Translations under genes and position numbers: made by a program
Shown: piece by piece, positions 36,269 to 44,932 of the stretch
How the letters are laid out: each line of letters opens with the position of its first letter
Numbering within the stretch: position 1 is the first letter of the stretch
The notes under the pieces: model-generated
What the model was told of the DNA's origin: nothing
Database searches by the model: none
Seen by the model: the letters and a program-made list of their open reading frames with translations, nothing else
Source of the DNA: Novosphingobium malaysiense
GTDB lineage: Bacteria; Pseudomonadota; Alphaproteobacteria; Sphingomonadales; Sphingomonadaceae
DNA length: 64,000 nucleotides
Assembly: GCF_000802225.1 (NCBI RefSeq)
Contig: NZ_JTDI01000003.1
Span: forward strand, 1,116,001-1,180,000
Direction of reading: 5' to 3'

Positions 36269-38407
36269 ATGCTCAAGCATACCCGCGCCCTGCGCGCAGC
36301 CCTTCTGACCACCTGCGTCTTTTTCGCCTCCAACGCCCATGCCCAGGACGGGGGCAACGCCCTGCCCACCGTCGATGTCGATACTTCGGCGCAGGTCCAG
36401 CCCGGCACCACGCTCTCGCAAACCCGTGTTTCCGCCGAGACCCTGCGCGCCGGTGACGTGACGTCGAGCGACACCGCCGGCATTCTCACCGCCATTCCCG
36501 GCGTGAGCGTCAACGGCGGTGGCGGCTTCTCCTCGATGCCTTCGATCCGCGGCCTTTCCGAACAGCGCATCAGGGTACTGGTCGATGGCCAGCCGATCGA
36601 TGCCGCCTGCCCCAACGACATGAACTCGCCGCTCTCCTACACGATGCCGCAGACGATCGCCTCGGTGACGGTCGTGCCCGGCGTCGCGCCGGTGAGCATG
36701 GGCGGCGACAACATCGGCGGCGTCATCTCCGTCGCCGCGCCCGAACCGCGCTTTTCCACCGACGGCACGCTGCTGCTGACCGGAGAGGCCTCGGCCTTCT
36801 ACCGCTCGAACGGCGACGGCTTCGGCGGCGCGGTCACGCTGACCGCGGCGGGCACCAATCTCTCGGCCACCTACACCGGCTCCTACACGCAGAGCGACAA
36901 CTACAAGGGCGGCGGCAGCAAGGGCGAGGTCCTCTCCACCGAATACGCCAAGACCGATCATGCGCTCGCCCTCGCCTGGCAGAACGCGGCGGGCCTGTGG
37001 GAGATCAAGGGCGGCTATCACTTCAGCCCCTACGAAGGCTTCGCCAACCAGTGGATGGACATGACCTCCAACAAGAGCTGGTTCGTGCAGGGCCGCTACC
37101 GGGGCGTGTTCGACTGGGGCGACGTCGATCTTTCGGCCAGCTACCGCGACACCGACCACGAGATGAACTTCCTCGCCGACAAGCTTCCCGGCGACATGCC
37201 GATGAACACCGAGGTCCACACCTTCACCAGCGCGGCGAAGTTCCAGATCCCGGTGAGCGCGAACCACACCGCGAAGCTGGGCGTCGAGTACCACCACCAG
37301 TGGCTCGACGACTACTGGCCGCCGGTCGAAGGCTCGATGATGATGGGCCCGAACACCTTCGTGAACGTCAACGAAGCCTACCGTAACCGCATCGGCGCCT
37401 ATGCCGAGTGGCAGGCGCGGTTCTCCGAGACGCTCTCTGGCGTCTTCGGCGTGCGCTACGACCGGGTCGAGATGAACACCGGCGAGGTGCAGCCCTACGG
37501 CACGTCGATGATGCAGATGGCCGACGTCATGGCGGCGAACGCCTTCAACGCCAGCGACCGCAGCCGCAACGACAACAACTGGAGCGGTTCGGCCATCCTC
37601 ACCTGGGCGCCGAGCGACAGCCTCGCGCTGGAACTGGGCTATGCTCACAAGACCCGCTCGCCCAACCTCTACGAGCGCTACACCTGGGGGCGCGGCTCGA
37701 TGGCGAGCCGGATGATCGGCTGGTTCGGCGACGGCAACGGCTATGTCGGCAACCTCGACCTCAAGCCCGAGCGCGCCGACACCGTCAGCGCCACCGCGTC
37801 CTTCGCCCCGGCGGCAGGCCTGAGCTTCAAGGTCTCGCCCTATTATACCCGCGTCGACGACTACATCGACGCGATCTACCTCCAGGATCTGACGACGCCC
37901 ATGGGCATGCCCACGCCGTTCGTGCAGCTGCAGTTCGCCAACCTCGATGCCGAATTCTACGGTGTCGACGTTTCGGGTGAGGCCCTGGTCTCGGGCACAC
38001 GCGAACAGGGCACGCTCGTCACCGCGTCGCTGGCCTGGGTTCACGGCCAGAACTTCACCGAGGACCTCCCGCTCTATCACCAGATACCGCTCAACGCGAA
38101 GCTGGGCGTGGCCCACCGCACCGGCGCACTGGAGCTGGGCGGCGAAGTCGAATGGGTGGACCGCAAGGACCGCGTGGACCCGCGCCGCAACGAACCGGAG
38201 ACCGCCTCCTACGCCCTCGTCAACCTGCGCGCGGCCTATACGCTCGCCGGTGTGCGCCTGAGCGTGGAGGCCGCGAACCTGTTCGACAAGGGCTACGACC
38301 TGCCGCTGGGCGGCATGGCCATCGGCGAATACCGCAGCACCGGTACGCTTCGCCCGGTCGCCGGGCGCGGCCGGTCGTTCAATCTGGGTCTGAGCACGAA
38401 GTTCTGA
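36269..38407 (+). CDS. TonB-dependent receptor, probably for copper (OprC/NosA-like)
   Basis: The 712-residue receptor has a signal peptide ending near NAHA, a plug domain (about residues 30-165) with IRGLSEQRIRVLVDGQPIDAA and DNIGGVIS, and a 22-stranded barrel ending in LGLSTKF with terminal Phe. Methionine is unusually frequent in exposed segments: CPNDMNSPLSYTMP near 110, GSMMMGPNTF, TSMMQMADVMAANAF. Methionine-rich sites bind Cu(I), and CPNDMNSP resembles known copper receptors. It overlaps a DUF2946-TonB neighbourhood, which supports copper uptake. Other metals or chelates are possible. Confidence 0.85.
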   Translation: MLKHTRALRAALLTTCVFFASNAHAQDGGNALPTVDVDTSAQVQPGTTLSQTRVSAETLRAGDVTSSDTAGILTAIPGVSVNGGGGFSSMPSIRGLSEQRIRVLVDGQPIDAACPNDMNSPLSYTMPQTIASVTVVPGVAPVSMGGDNIGGVISVAAPEPRFSTDGTLLLTGEASAFYRSNGDGFGGAVTLTAAGTNLSATYTGSYTQSDNYKGGGSKGEVLSTEYAKTDHALALAWQNAAGLWEIKGGYHFSPYEGFANQWMDMTSNKSWFVQGRYRGVFDWGDVDLSASYRDTDHEMNFLADKLPGDMPMNTEVHTFTSAAKFQIPVSANHTAKLGVEYHHQWLDDYWPPVEGSMMMGPNTFVNVNEAYRNRIGAYAEWQARFSETLSGVFGVRYDRVEMNTGEVQPYGTSMMQMADVMAANAFNASDRSRNDNNWSGSAILTWAPSDSLALELGYAHKTRSPNLYERYTWGRGSMASRMIGWFGDGNGYVGNLDLKPERADTVSATASFAPAAGLSFKVSPYYTRVDDYIDAIYLQDLTTPMGMPTPFVQLQFANLDAEFYGVDVSGEALVSGTREQGTLVTASLAWVHGQNFTEDLPLYHQIPLNAKLGVAHRTGALELGGEVEWVDRKDRVDPRRNEPETASYALVNLRAAYTLAGVRLSVEAANLFDKGYDLPLGGMAIGEYRSTGTLRPVAGRGRSFNLGLSTKF

Positions 38408-38409
38408 TC

Positions 38410-39129
38410 ATGCGCGTGCGCCCTGTTCTTCCCCCGGACAGGGACCCCGGCCGCTATGCCCCCGGCCGGGGCTCGCGCACGCGCAATGGCGCTGCGCTGG
38501 CAGGCAGCTTGTTGTTGAACCTCCTGCTGCTTGCCGGCGTAGTTGCCGCAATGCGGGGCCCCGATTTCCTGCCCTCGGGAAACCACCCCGCGCTGGTATC
38601 GATCTCGATCGCGCCCAAACCGCAAAAGACCGCCCCGCCGCCGCCTCCATCGAATACCCCTCCCACGGACAAGCCAAGCCTCGCCCAGACACGGCCCGCC
38701 CCGCAGGACAACCCCGCGCCGCTGCCGATGGCCCCACGCGGCGCGCCACCGGCGAACACCGCCGCGACCACGCTCCCCGAACCGAAACCCACGTTGCTCC
38801 CCGCCGCCGCGCCGACCATGGCGCCGCCGCCACCGGGCAGGCCAGCACCGGACGCCGACCGCCTCGACGCCTATCGCCAGCAGCTATGGCACCGCATCCT
38901 CGCTGCCCGCCCCCGCCGGGCAACCGGAACCGGCACCGTCACCATCCGCTTCCGCATCGACCGCAAGGGCGCGCTCGTCTCAAGCGAGATTACCGGGTCT
39001 AGCGGCCAGTTCCTGCTCGACCGGCTGGCGCTGCAAGCCGTCCGCAAGGCCGCGCCCTTCCCGATTCCGCCTGCGGAAATGGACGACGCCGGGCTGACCT
39101 TTACGGTGCCGGTGGCGTTTCACGGGTGA
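38410..39129 (+). CDS. Energy transducer TonB
   Basis: A 239-residue protein with an N-terminal membrane anchor (LAGSLLLNLLLLAGVVAAM), a long Pro/Ala-rich periplasmic spacer (about residues 60-165), and a TonB C-terminal domain from about 170 (YRQQLWHRILAARPRRATGTGTVTIRFRIDRKG, ending PAEMDDAGLTFTVPVAF). Its ATG lies 2 bp after the receptor stop, so it is a dedicated TonB for the copper-type receptor. ExbB/ExbD are not in this cluster and must come from elsewhere. Confidence 0.9.
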   Translation: MRVRPVLPPDRDPGRYAPGRGSRTRNGAALAGSLLLNLLLLAGVVAAMRGPDFLPSGNHPALVSISIAPKPQKTAPPPPPSNTPPTDKPSLAQTRPAPQDNPAPLPMAPRGAPPANTAATTLPEPKPTLLPAAAPTMAPPPPGRPAPDADRLDAYRQQLWHRILAARPRRATGTGTVTIRFRIDRKGALVSSEITGSSGQFLLDRLALQAVRKAAPFPIPPAEMDDAGLTFTVPVAFHG

Positions 39130-39218
39130 TGTGGGGGAGAAGGCAAGGCTGAAATGGGCCGGTTTCGGATTATCCACTTTGGAATCGTGATTGCCGAATA
39201 ACCGACCGTTGCAGTGCT

Positions 39219-39929
39219 CTAAGTTTGATTGTCCTCGTCCTTCCGACCTTGGACCGATACTGGCTTGCCGTGCACAAATGCTTCGAGCGATTCAGGCGAT
39301 GTATTTGTAAGCCCCTCGCGAAAGACTTCCCGCTGAAAAGCGAGCAGTGCCTCGACCATGGTTGGTTTCTCATAATGGGGCTTCACAATTTCCATCCACA
39401 ACTGAAGTTCTCTCGCAGTCGTGACCTGTTCCCGGTTCAGCATTTTGGCGGTTTCGATGATCGTGGGCGCGAAGCTCGGATCAACTGCGTCGCCCGGGTC
39501 GCTCCAGCGCGGATTTTCACTGAAGCAGTCGGTGTAGAAACAAAGCTGTTTGACCGCATCGAGCATAGCCGTGTGATCGCCATCTTTGTCAGTTGCTTCC
39601 CGAAGCTGCATCATCGTCCGGGCCCCTTCGGCAGCTAGCTTCGGCAGAATCCACATGACGTTCTTGGCGCGGTGACTGCGATACTCCTTCCAACCTTGCT
39701 TGAGGTCCGCTCCCTCGGCGCGAAGCACTAGCGTCTTGATGATCTGAACCTTACCAAGTTCCTCAATCGCCAAGATCGCCAGTGCGCTCGCGGATGCATG
39801 CCGGTCCGCTTCAAGCAACAATTCGGCATCGGCGATCAGCCTGGAAGCGTTCTTGCGCGCGAGCGATATTCCCTCTGCGGCCTGCTCCGCAGTTAGCGGC
39901 CCGCGATATTGCGTCAGTTGCCGGGCCAT
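39219..39929 (-). CDS. AbiV-family abortive infection protein (HEPN-like)
   Basis: The 236-residue, largely helical protein matches the AbiV abortive-infection pattern: AEQAAEGISLARKNASRLIADAELLLEADRHASASALAILAIEELGK at the N-terminus (residues 14-60), then WKEYRSHRAKNVMW near 80. AbiV proteins block phage propagation in Lactococcus, and the family has been placed in the HEPN group. The gene starts 3 bp after the stop of the membrane-protein gene, so both form one operon. Base composition is lower in GC than flanking core genes, a sign of transfer. Catalytic residues of an RNase are not certain here. Confidence 0.8.
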   Translation of the reverse strand: MARQLTQYRGPLTAEQAAEGISLARKNASRLIADAELLLEADRHASASALAILAIEELGKVQIIKTLVLRAEGADLKQGWKEYRSHRAKNVMWILPKLAAEGARTMMQLREATDKDGDHTAMLDAVKQLCFYTDCFSENPRWSDPGDAVDPSFAPTIIETAKMLNREQVTTARELQLWMEIVKPHYEKPTMVEALLAFQREVFREGLTNTSPESLEAFVHGKPVSVQGRKDEDNQT

Positions 39930-39932
39930 CCA

Positions 39933-41006
39933 TTACTGACCTAGATTTGATGGCGTTGTTTCGACGCTAGGCGGTTGTACCGGGGGAGCGGGAATTTCGA
40001 GAGCGCCTAGCAAGTAGGCGGCTGCCAGAGTTTCAAGGACCGCCGCGACAATTCCGATCCCCCAAGAAGCCACTCGAGGCCACGCCTTCCCTAACCAACC
40101 TGTCTTCTTTTCGCGCAGTTGAATGTCTGCGAAAGGCACGTAGCGCGAGTGTAGCCAGTTTACCCCGACAATTAGAGATAGCACTATGCCCATCAGGATA
40201 GCGCGATCCGAAAGATCGCTGAGGCTCGGTAGGAAGACGATCGCAGCGAGCAGCATAATCTGATTGATGCCGATCCCCCACCGCTTGAAATTCGTGACGT
40301 AGGTGCGCTCGTACCTCTTTAAATCACGTTTCAAGGTTTCAAGCTGACCGAGTACCCATGCCTCGTTCGCTCCCTGGGTCATTGCCGTATTAATCTGGGG
40401 CCCAAACTCGATTGAGACGACCTGATTGGCACCTGCCCCATCGGGCCTTTGAGCGAAGACCTTGATGATCTCGGCTCTATCGACGGCGAAATGGAGCTCT
40501 TTGAAGTCATCGAGATAGAGCGACTGTTCGGTGCCCGCGACTACTGTAACGATGACAGCTGGAAACTCGCGGCGGATGTTCTCGGCAATCTCAATGACCT
40601 GCTCCCGGTCAACCTCAATCGCGCCGAAATTGTGGCGGGCAGTATGAAACTGCTCAGTTCGTTGCACTTCATCGGGCTGTTCACCGCCGGCATGTGGAAA
40701 GAGGACGAACGTGCCAGCCGTTCCGATAGTCGATTCCCAGTCACCCTGTATTTCGCCCTTGGCATTCATCGTGCCAGTGGCGGCGAATTGGCCCAGTTCA
40801 ACACCTTCGACTTCGCCGGCTGGTGTCCCCGTCAACTTGAGGGTGGGCGCCTCAAAAGAGCCGACGACGTTGTAAACCGCGATACCCGCGCCTTGTTCAT
40901 TGATGCGAAGTACACCAGTGAGTGCCGCATCGGCTCCATCGAGCACTACAAACAAGTTGCCGATGTTCGTGCCCCAAGTCCTGCCAGCCCATCGTCTTGT
41001 AAGCAC
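39933..41006 (-). CDS. Unrecognised membrane protein co-transcribed with AbiV
   Basis: A 357-residue protein I do not recognise. Residues 1-105 look like a beta-rich domain with WAGRTWGTNIGNL and GDWESTIGTAGTFVLFP at its ends. Residues 125-205 suggest an alpha/beta fold. Residues 215-240 may form a coiled coil. Three hydrophobic segments follow at about 245-262, 268-285 and 314-335, ending in a Pro-rich tail. No signal peptide is seen, so the bulk is cytoplasmic. It starts with GTG at 41006, with AGGGGG about 7 bp upstream. It sits 3 bp from the AbiV gene and shares its lower GC. A sensor-effector partnership is inference. Confidence 0.75.
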   Translation of the reverse strand: MLTRRWAGRTWGTNIGNLFVVLDGADAALTGVLRINEQGAGIAVYNVVGSFEAPTLKLTGTPAGEVEGVELGQFAATGTMNAKGEIQGDWESTIGTAGTFVLFPHAGGEQPDEVQRTEQFHTARHNFGAIEVDREQVIEIAENIRREFPAVIVTVVAGTEQSLYLDDFKELHFAVDRAEIIKVFAQRPDGAGANQVVSIEFGPQINTAMTQGANEAWVLGQLETLKRDLKRYERTYVTNFKRWGIGINQIMLLAAIVFLPSLSDLSDRAILMGIVLSLIVGVNWLHSRYVPFADIQLREKKTGWLGKAWPRVASWGIGIVAAVLETLAAAYLLGALEIPAPPVQPPSVETTPSNLGQ

Positions 41007-41280
41007 TATACCGCCCCCTCATTTTCGCTTTAACATAAATTGCTACGACGCAAATAGACTGGGACCAGAGTATAATTTCACAGATGGATAGTCGGGTGGC
41101 CAAATTTTGTAAGAGCCCTATGCCCGCAAAGTCGCAAGGTCGTGCACTCAGTGGCCCCTTTGAGGGGCACCGTGATCCAGATCGAAGACCGCATTGGGCA
41201 CAGATCAGACGCCAACGCCTGACCTGCTGCATCCCCCAAACCATTTTCCTACACCCCATGCCACACCGTATTCTGCGCGG

Positions 41281-41685
41281 ATGCCCCGCTCCTCTCCCGC
41301 TTCCTCGCCCCGCCGGTCCAACGCTGAATACCGCTGGACCCGCGACAAGGTCCTCGTCTTTCTGCGCGTGCTGGCCTTGCGCGGGTCGGTTGCCAAAGCG
41401 GCGCGCGAGGTGGGGATGAGCCGGCAGTCGGCCTATCGCCTGCGCGCGCGGCTGGGGGCGGAGTTTGCGCGGATCTGGGACGACGGGCTGGCGATCGGCG
41501 CCGCGCTGCGCCGGGACGGGCTAGTGCAGGACGGGCGGCTTGTGCGCGGGCCGCAAGGTGACACGCGCGGTTTACAGGGTGACACCGGGCCGGGCCAAGG
41601 TGACAGGTTCTGCGCGCAAGGTGACAAATTCGCGGTGCAAGGTGACGGTTTCGGGCGGCAAGGTGACACCGGAGGCGCAAGGTGA
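41281..41685 (+). CDS. Small HTH protein with 7-residue QGD-type C-terminal repeats
   Basis: A 134-residue protein whose first 85 residues form a helix-turn-helix domain (VLVFLRVLALRGSVAKAAREVGMSRQSAYRLRARLGAEFARIWDDGLAIG). The remainder is a run of 7-residue units beginning QGD (QGDTRGL, QGDTGPG, QGDRFCA, QGDKFAV, QGDGFGR, QGDTGGA) that is the translation of an exact 21-bp DNA array. The ATG at 41281 was preferred to one at 41194 because the protein-like sequence begins there. The HTH is similar in pattern to that at 12693-13451. Function is not known; self-binding to its own repeats is conceivable. Confidence 0.6.
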   Translation: MPRSSPASSPRRSNAEYRWTRDKVLVFLRVLALRGSVAKAAREVGMSRQSAYRLRARLGAEFARIWDDGLAIGAALRRDGLVQDGRLVRGPQGDTRGLQGDTGPGQGDRFCAQGDKFAVQGDGFGRQGDTGGAR

Positions 41686-41732
41686 CGGGTTTTTGCCCTG
41701 GACCGTGTCACGCGTGTCAACCTGTCACCTTG
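41554..41732. repeat. Iteron-like array: seven CAAGGTGAC direct repeats at about 21 bp, plus one inverted
   Basis: CAAGGTGAC (one copy CAGGGTGAC) starts at 41554, 41575, 41596, 41617, 41638, 41659 and 41678, giving spacings of 21, 21, 21, 21, 21 and 19 bp. The last overlaps the stop of the HTH gene. An inverted copy GTCACCTTG follows at 41724-41732. The 21-bp step equals two helical turns, so all sites face one side of the DNA. Confidence 0.85.
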
Positions 41733-41795
41733 CGGGGTCATGCGGACAGATTGCGTTGGAGAGCCCATAGGCTGCGCTGGAAAGCCCACCCCCAG

Positions 41796-41875
41796 CCCCT
41801 CCCGCCTGCGGGAGGGGAGTATCAGCGCCACGTAGCCGGGGCAGCGCGAGTCTGCCCTCCCGCAGGCGGGAGGGC
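41796..41875. repeat. Two REP-like GC hairpins upstream of rpsF
   Basis: The first hairpin has arms CCCCTCCCGC and GCGGGAGGGG (41796-41805, 41808-41817). The second has arms GCCCTCCCGC and GCGGGAGGGC (41854-41863, 41866-41875). They share the same core sequence, which suggests a dispersed intergenic repeat. A further hairpin of CTTCCCC/GGGGGAG lies at 42000-42019. The remaining gap to rpsF at 42096 shows no gene, and its 110-bp leader may carry ribosomal-protein control I could not define. Confidence 0.65.
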
Positions 41876-42095
41876 CGCGAGACTTGGACCTGCACCGCAG
41901 GGCCTAGTCGCAGCGGGGTGGGCTCCCCAGCACACCCCCAACCGCACTGCCCTTCCCCCAAACCGCTTGCATTTGCCCGCCAATCCGCTAAGGGCGCGCC
42001 TTCCCCTTGTTCGGGGGAGTTTGAAGAAAGCCGGAGGGGCCCCGCAATCCCGCGGACAAGCCAGCGATCGGTTAGATGAATGAAAGGAAGCGCCC

Positions 42096-42455
42096 GTGGC
42101 TCTATACGAGCACGTGTTCCTGGCACGCCAGGACCTCAGCCAGTCGCAGGTCGATGCGCTGGCCGCCGCCGCCACCGAGATCGTCGAGAGCAATCAGGGC
42201 AAGGTCACCAAGACCGAGACCTGGGGCCTCAAGAACCTCGCCTACAAGATCAAGCGCAACCGAAAGGCTCACTTCGTGATGCTGAACATCGAGTGCGCCG
42301 GCGACGTCGTCGCCGAGCTCGAGCGTCAGACCCAGATCAACGAAGACGTGATCCGCTACATGACCATCCGCGTCGACGAGCACGAAACCGGCCCGTCCGT
42401 GATGATGCGCAAGAACGACCGCGACCAGCGTCGCCGTCGCGACCGGGAGAACTGA
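42096..42455 (+). CDS. rpsF: 30S ribosomal protein S6
   Basis: A 119-residue S6: [21 protein letters not shown] at the N-terminus and [26 protein letters not shown] near residue 43, then a basic tail ([11 protein letters not shown]). It starts with GTG, with GGAAG about 8 bp upstream. S6 pairs with S18 on the 30S platform. It leads the standard operon rpsF-rpsR-rplI, with 3 bp to rpsR. Confidence 0.98.
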   Translation: MALYEHVFLARQDLSQSQVDALAAAATEIVESNQGKVTKTETWGLKNLAYKIKRNRKAHFVMLNIECAGDVVAELERQTQINEDVIRYMTIRVDEHETGPSVMMRKNDRDQRRRRDREN

Positions 42456-42458
42456 TCC

Positions 42459-42683
42459 ATGGCACGTGCATTCTTCCGCCGCCGCAAGTCCTGCCCGTTC
42501 TCGGGCAAGAACGCGCCGAAGATCGATTACAAGGACGTCCGTCTGCTGCAGGGCTTCATGTCCGAGCGCGGCAAGATCGTCCCCAGCCGCATCACCGCGG
42601 TTTCCGCCAAGAAGCAGCGCGAGCTGAGCCAGGCCATCAAGCGCGCCCGGCACATCGGCCTGCTGCCCTTCATCGTCAAGTAA
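42459..42683 (+). CDS. rpsR: 30S ribosomal protein S18
   Basis: A 74-residue S18: [40 protein letters not shown], and [16 protein letters not shown] at the end. It binds S6 and 16S rRNA on the platform. It lies 3 bp after rpsF and 13 bp before rplI. The CPF segment does not carry a full zinc-binding set. Confidence 0.98.
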   Translation: MARAFFRRRKSCPFSGKNAPKIDYKDVRLLQGFMSERGKIVPSRITAVSAKKQRELSQAIKRARHIGLLPFIVK

Positions 42684-42696
42684 GGAGGACTTTCCC

Positions 42697-43302
42697 ATGG
42701 ACATCATCCTCCTCGAACGTGTCGAGAAGCTGGGCGCCATCGGCGACGTCGTTTCCGTCAAGGACGGCTACGCCCGCAACTACCTTCTTCCCAACAAGAA
42801 GGCCCTGCGCGCCAACGAACGCAACAAGAAGGTCTTCGAAGCCAACCGCGCGAAGATCGAGGCCGAGAACGCCGAGAAGCGTTCGGCTGCCGAAAGCCAC
42901 TCGAGCAACGTCGAAGGCAAGCAGGTCGTCCTGATCCGCGCCTCGTCGAACTCGGGCCAGCTCTACGGTTCGGTTTCGGTGCGCGACATCGTCGAAGCCC
43001 TCAACGAACAGGGCGCCGACGTTGCCAAGCAGATGATCGTGCTCGAACGCCCGATCAAGACGCTCGGCGTGTTCGACGTGCGCGTGAACCTGCACCCCGA
43101 GGTTTCGGTCAACGTGCAGGTCAACGTCGCCCGTTCGCCGGACGAAGCCGAACTGCAGGCGCAGGGCGTCGACGTCATGGCCGCGATGTTCGAACAGGAC
43201 ACTTCGGGCTTCACCGAGGCTTACGATCCCAATGCCGAACCCGGCGAGATCGCGACCGAGGAAGCCGAAGAGGCTCCGGCCGAAGGCGAAGAGGAAGCCT
43301 GA
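42697..43302 (+). CDS. rplI: 50S ribosomal protein L9
   Basis: A 201-residue L9 with the usual N-terminal domain (DIILLERVEKLGAIGDVVSVKDGYARNYLLPNKKAL) and connecting helix, then the C-terminal domain with LYGSVSVRDIVEAL. An acidic tail of about 40 residues (TEEAEEAPAEGEEEA) exceeds the E. coli length and is common in alphaproteobacteria. AGGAGG sits 7 bp upstream of the ATG. A strong terminator follows. Confidence 0.98.
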   Translation: MDIILLERVEKLGAIGDVVSVKDGYARNYLLPNKKALRANERNKKVFEANRAKIEAENAEKRSAAESHSSNVEGKQVVLIRASSNSGQLYGSVSVRDIVEALNEQGADVAKQMIVLERPIKTLGVFDVRVNLHPEVSVNVQVNVARSPDEAELQAQGVDVMAAMFEQDTSGFTEAYDPNAEPGEIATEEAEEAPAEGEEEA

Positions 43303-43332
43303 GCTTCCCCGTCGCTGGCCAAGGAATTCAAG

Positions 43333-43374
43333 GGCCTTCGCTCCCCGGTGGAGCGGAGGCCTTTCCTTTTTCTG
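43333..43374 (+). terminator. Rho-independent terminator of rpsF-rpsR-rplI
   Basis: Twelve-bp arms GGCCTTCGCTCC and GGAGCGGAGGCC (one T-G wobble) with a 5-base loop, followed by TTTCCTTTTTCT. Confidence 0.9.
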
Positions 43375-43448
43375 CAACGCCTCCGTTTTCTGCAACACTG
43401 GCATGCAAAAACCCCACCTATTGCAGTGCAACATGAATTGCGCGATAG

Positions 43449-44885
43449 ATGGCCATGCAAATGATGAAAGAAACCCTCGCGGAATTGGTCCGCGTATATG
43501 ACGCCGCCGTAGCCTGCCTGAAGGGCGATATCATCGCCTTCATCGAGAACGGCACCCTGCCCGCGCCAGATCGCCGCACCGACCGGCTCTGGACCTATCC
43601 CGAGCTGCGGATCACCTACCGCGGCAAGGAACGCACCGCGATCGCCTCGCGCGCCTTCGGCCGATTGGAAGCACCGGGCACCTACGTCACCACCGTGACC
43701 CGCCCCGGCCTCTTCGCCGAATACCTTGCCGAACAGCTCTCGCTACTCGAAGCCGAGTACGAAGTGGAATTCGAAGTCAGCCGCTCGGCGCAGGAGATCC
43801 CTTTCCCCTACGTGCTTGACGGCGTCGCCATCGGCACAGTGAAGCCGCAGGATCTGGCGCAGCACTTCCCGAGCACCGACCTTGCCATGATCGGCGACGA
43901 GATCGCCGACGGCATCCACGTCTTCGGCGAGGCCGACCCGCAGCCGCTCGCCCTGTTCGACGGGCTGCGCACCGATTTCAGCCTTGCCCGGCTTGCCCAC
44001 TATACCGGCACGAGCCCGGAACATTGCCAGCGCTACGTGCTGTTCACCAATTACCACCGCTATGTCGACGAGTTCGTGGACTGGGCCGGAAAGCAGGTTG
44101 GCTCGGGCGGTTACGTAGCCCTCTCGGGCGCCGGCGGGCTCTACATCGACGGCCCGACCGAGAATGCCCGTGTACGCCTCTCGGACACGGCCTGGCGCCG
44201 CCACCAGATGCCGGCCTACCACCTGATCAAGGAAGACCGCTCGGGCATCACCCTGGTCAACATCGGCGTCGGCCCGTCCAACGCCAAGACCATCACCGAT
44301 CACCTCGCGGTGCTGCGCCCGGAAGCCTGGCTGATGATCGGCCACTGCGGCGGCCTGCGCGAAAGCCAGCGGATCGGCGATTACGTGCTCGCGCATGCCT
44401 ATCTGCGCGATGATCACGTGCTCGATCCGGTCCTGCCGCCCGAAATCCCGTTGCCGGCGATTGCCGAAGTGCAGCAGGCGCTGGCGCAGGCGGCCGAAAT
44501 CGTCAGCGGCGGTGGCGGCGTGAACCTCAAGAAGCGGATGCGCACCGGCACTATCGTCACCACCGACGACCGCAACTGGGAACTGCGCTACACCGCATCG
44601 GCCAAGCGCTTCAGCCTCAGCCGCGCGATCGGCATCGACATGGAAAGCGCCACGATCAGCGCGCAGGGCTATCGCTTCCGCGTGCCCTACGGGACACTGC
44701 TGTGCGTATCCGACAAGCCGCTGCACGGCGAATTGAAGCTGCCCGGACAAGCGAACCGCTTTTACGAGGAGGCCATCGCCAGCCACCTCAAGATCGGGCT
44801 GATTACGTGCGACTTGCTTCGCGAACAGGGCGACCGTCTGCATTCGCGCAAGCTGCGCGCTTTCAACGAGCCGCCCTTCCGGTGA
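43449..44885 (+). CDS. amn: AMP nucleosidase
   Basis: This 478-residue protein is a full AMP nucleosidase. The N-terminal AMP-nucleosidase domain carries RTDRLWTYPELRITYRG and TYVTTVTRPGLF. The C-terminal phosphorylase-like domain has VALSGAGGLYIDG, MIGHCGGLRESQRIGDYVLAHAY near residue 300, and IDMESATISAQGYRFRVPYGTLLCVSDKPLHGE near 397. It splits AMP to adenine and ribose 5-phosphate. It is transcribed alone, between the rplI terminator and a second hairpin. Confidence 0.96.
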   Translation: MAMQMMKETLAELVRVYDAAVACLKGDIIAFIENGTLPAPDRRTDRLWTYPELRITYRGKERTAIASRAFGRLEAPGTYVTTVTRPGLFAEYLAEQLSLLEAEYEVEFEVSRSAQEIPFPYVLDGVAIGTVKPQDLAQHFPSTDLAMIGDEIADGIHVFGEADPQPLALFDGLRTDFSLARLAHYTGTSPEHCQRYVLFTNYHRYVDEFVDWAGKQVGSGGYVALSGAGGLYIDGPTENARVRLSDTAWRRHQMPAYHLIKEDRSGITLVNIGVGPSNAKTITDHLAVLRPEAWLMIGHCGGLRESQRIGDYVLAHAYLRDDHVLDPVLPPEIPLPAIAEVQQALAQAAEIVSGGGGVNLKKRMRTGTIVTTDDRNWELRYTASAKRFSLSRAIGIDMESATISAQGYRFRVPYGTLLCVSDKPLHGELKLPGQANRFYEEAIASHLKIGLITCDLLREQGDRLHSRKLRAFNEPPFR

Positions 44886-44894
44886 TGCTCAACT

Positions 44895-44927
44895 GGAGTG
44901 CCCGAACCCGCAGGGTTCGGGCACTCC
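44895..44927. terminator. Bidirectional terminator between amn and a TonB receptor
   Basis: A 15-bp perfect stem (GGAGTGCCCGAACCC and its complement) closed by GCA lies between converging genes. U-tracts are weak in both directions. Confidence 0.75.
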
Positions 44928-44932
44928 TGCTA

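Noticed and set aside
36266..38116. Minus-strand open frame opposite the copper-type TonB receptor
   Set aside because: The receptor reading is certain; the antisense frame is Arg/Val/His-rich with no motif.
41554..41732. CRISPR array
   Set aside because: The 21-bp period with 9-bp cores is far too short for repeat-spacer units and no cas genes are present.
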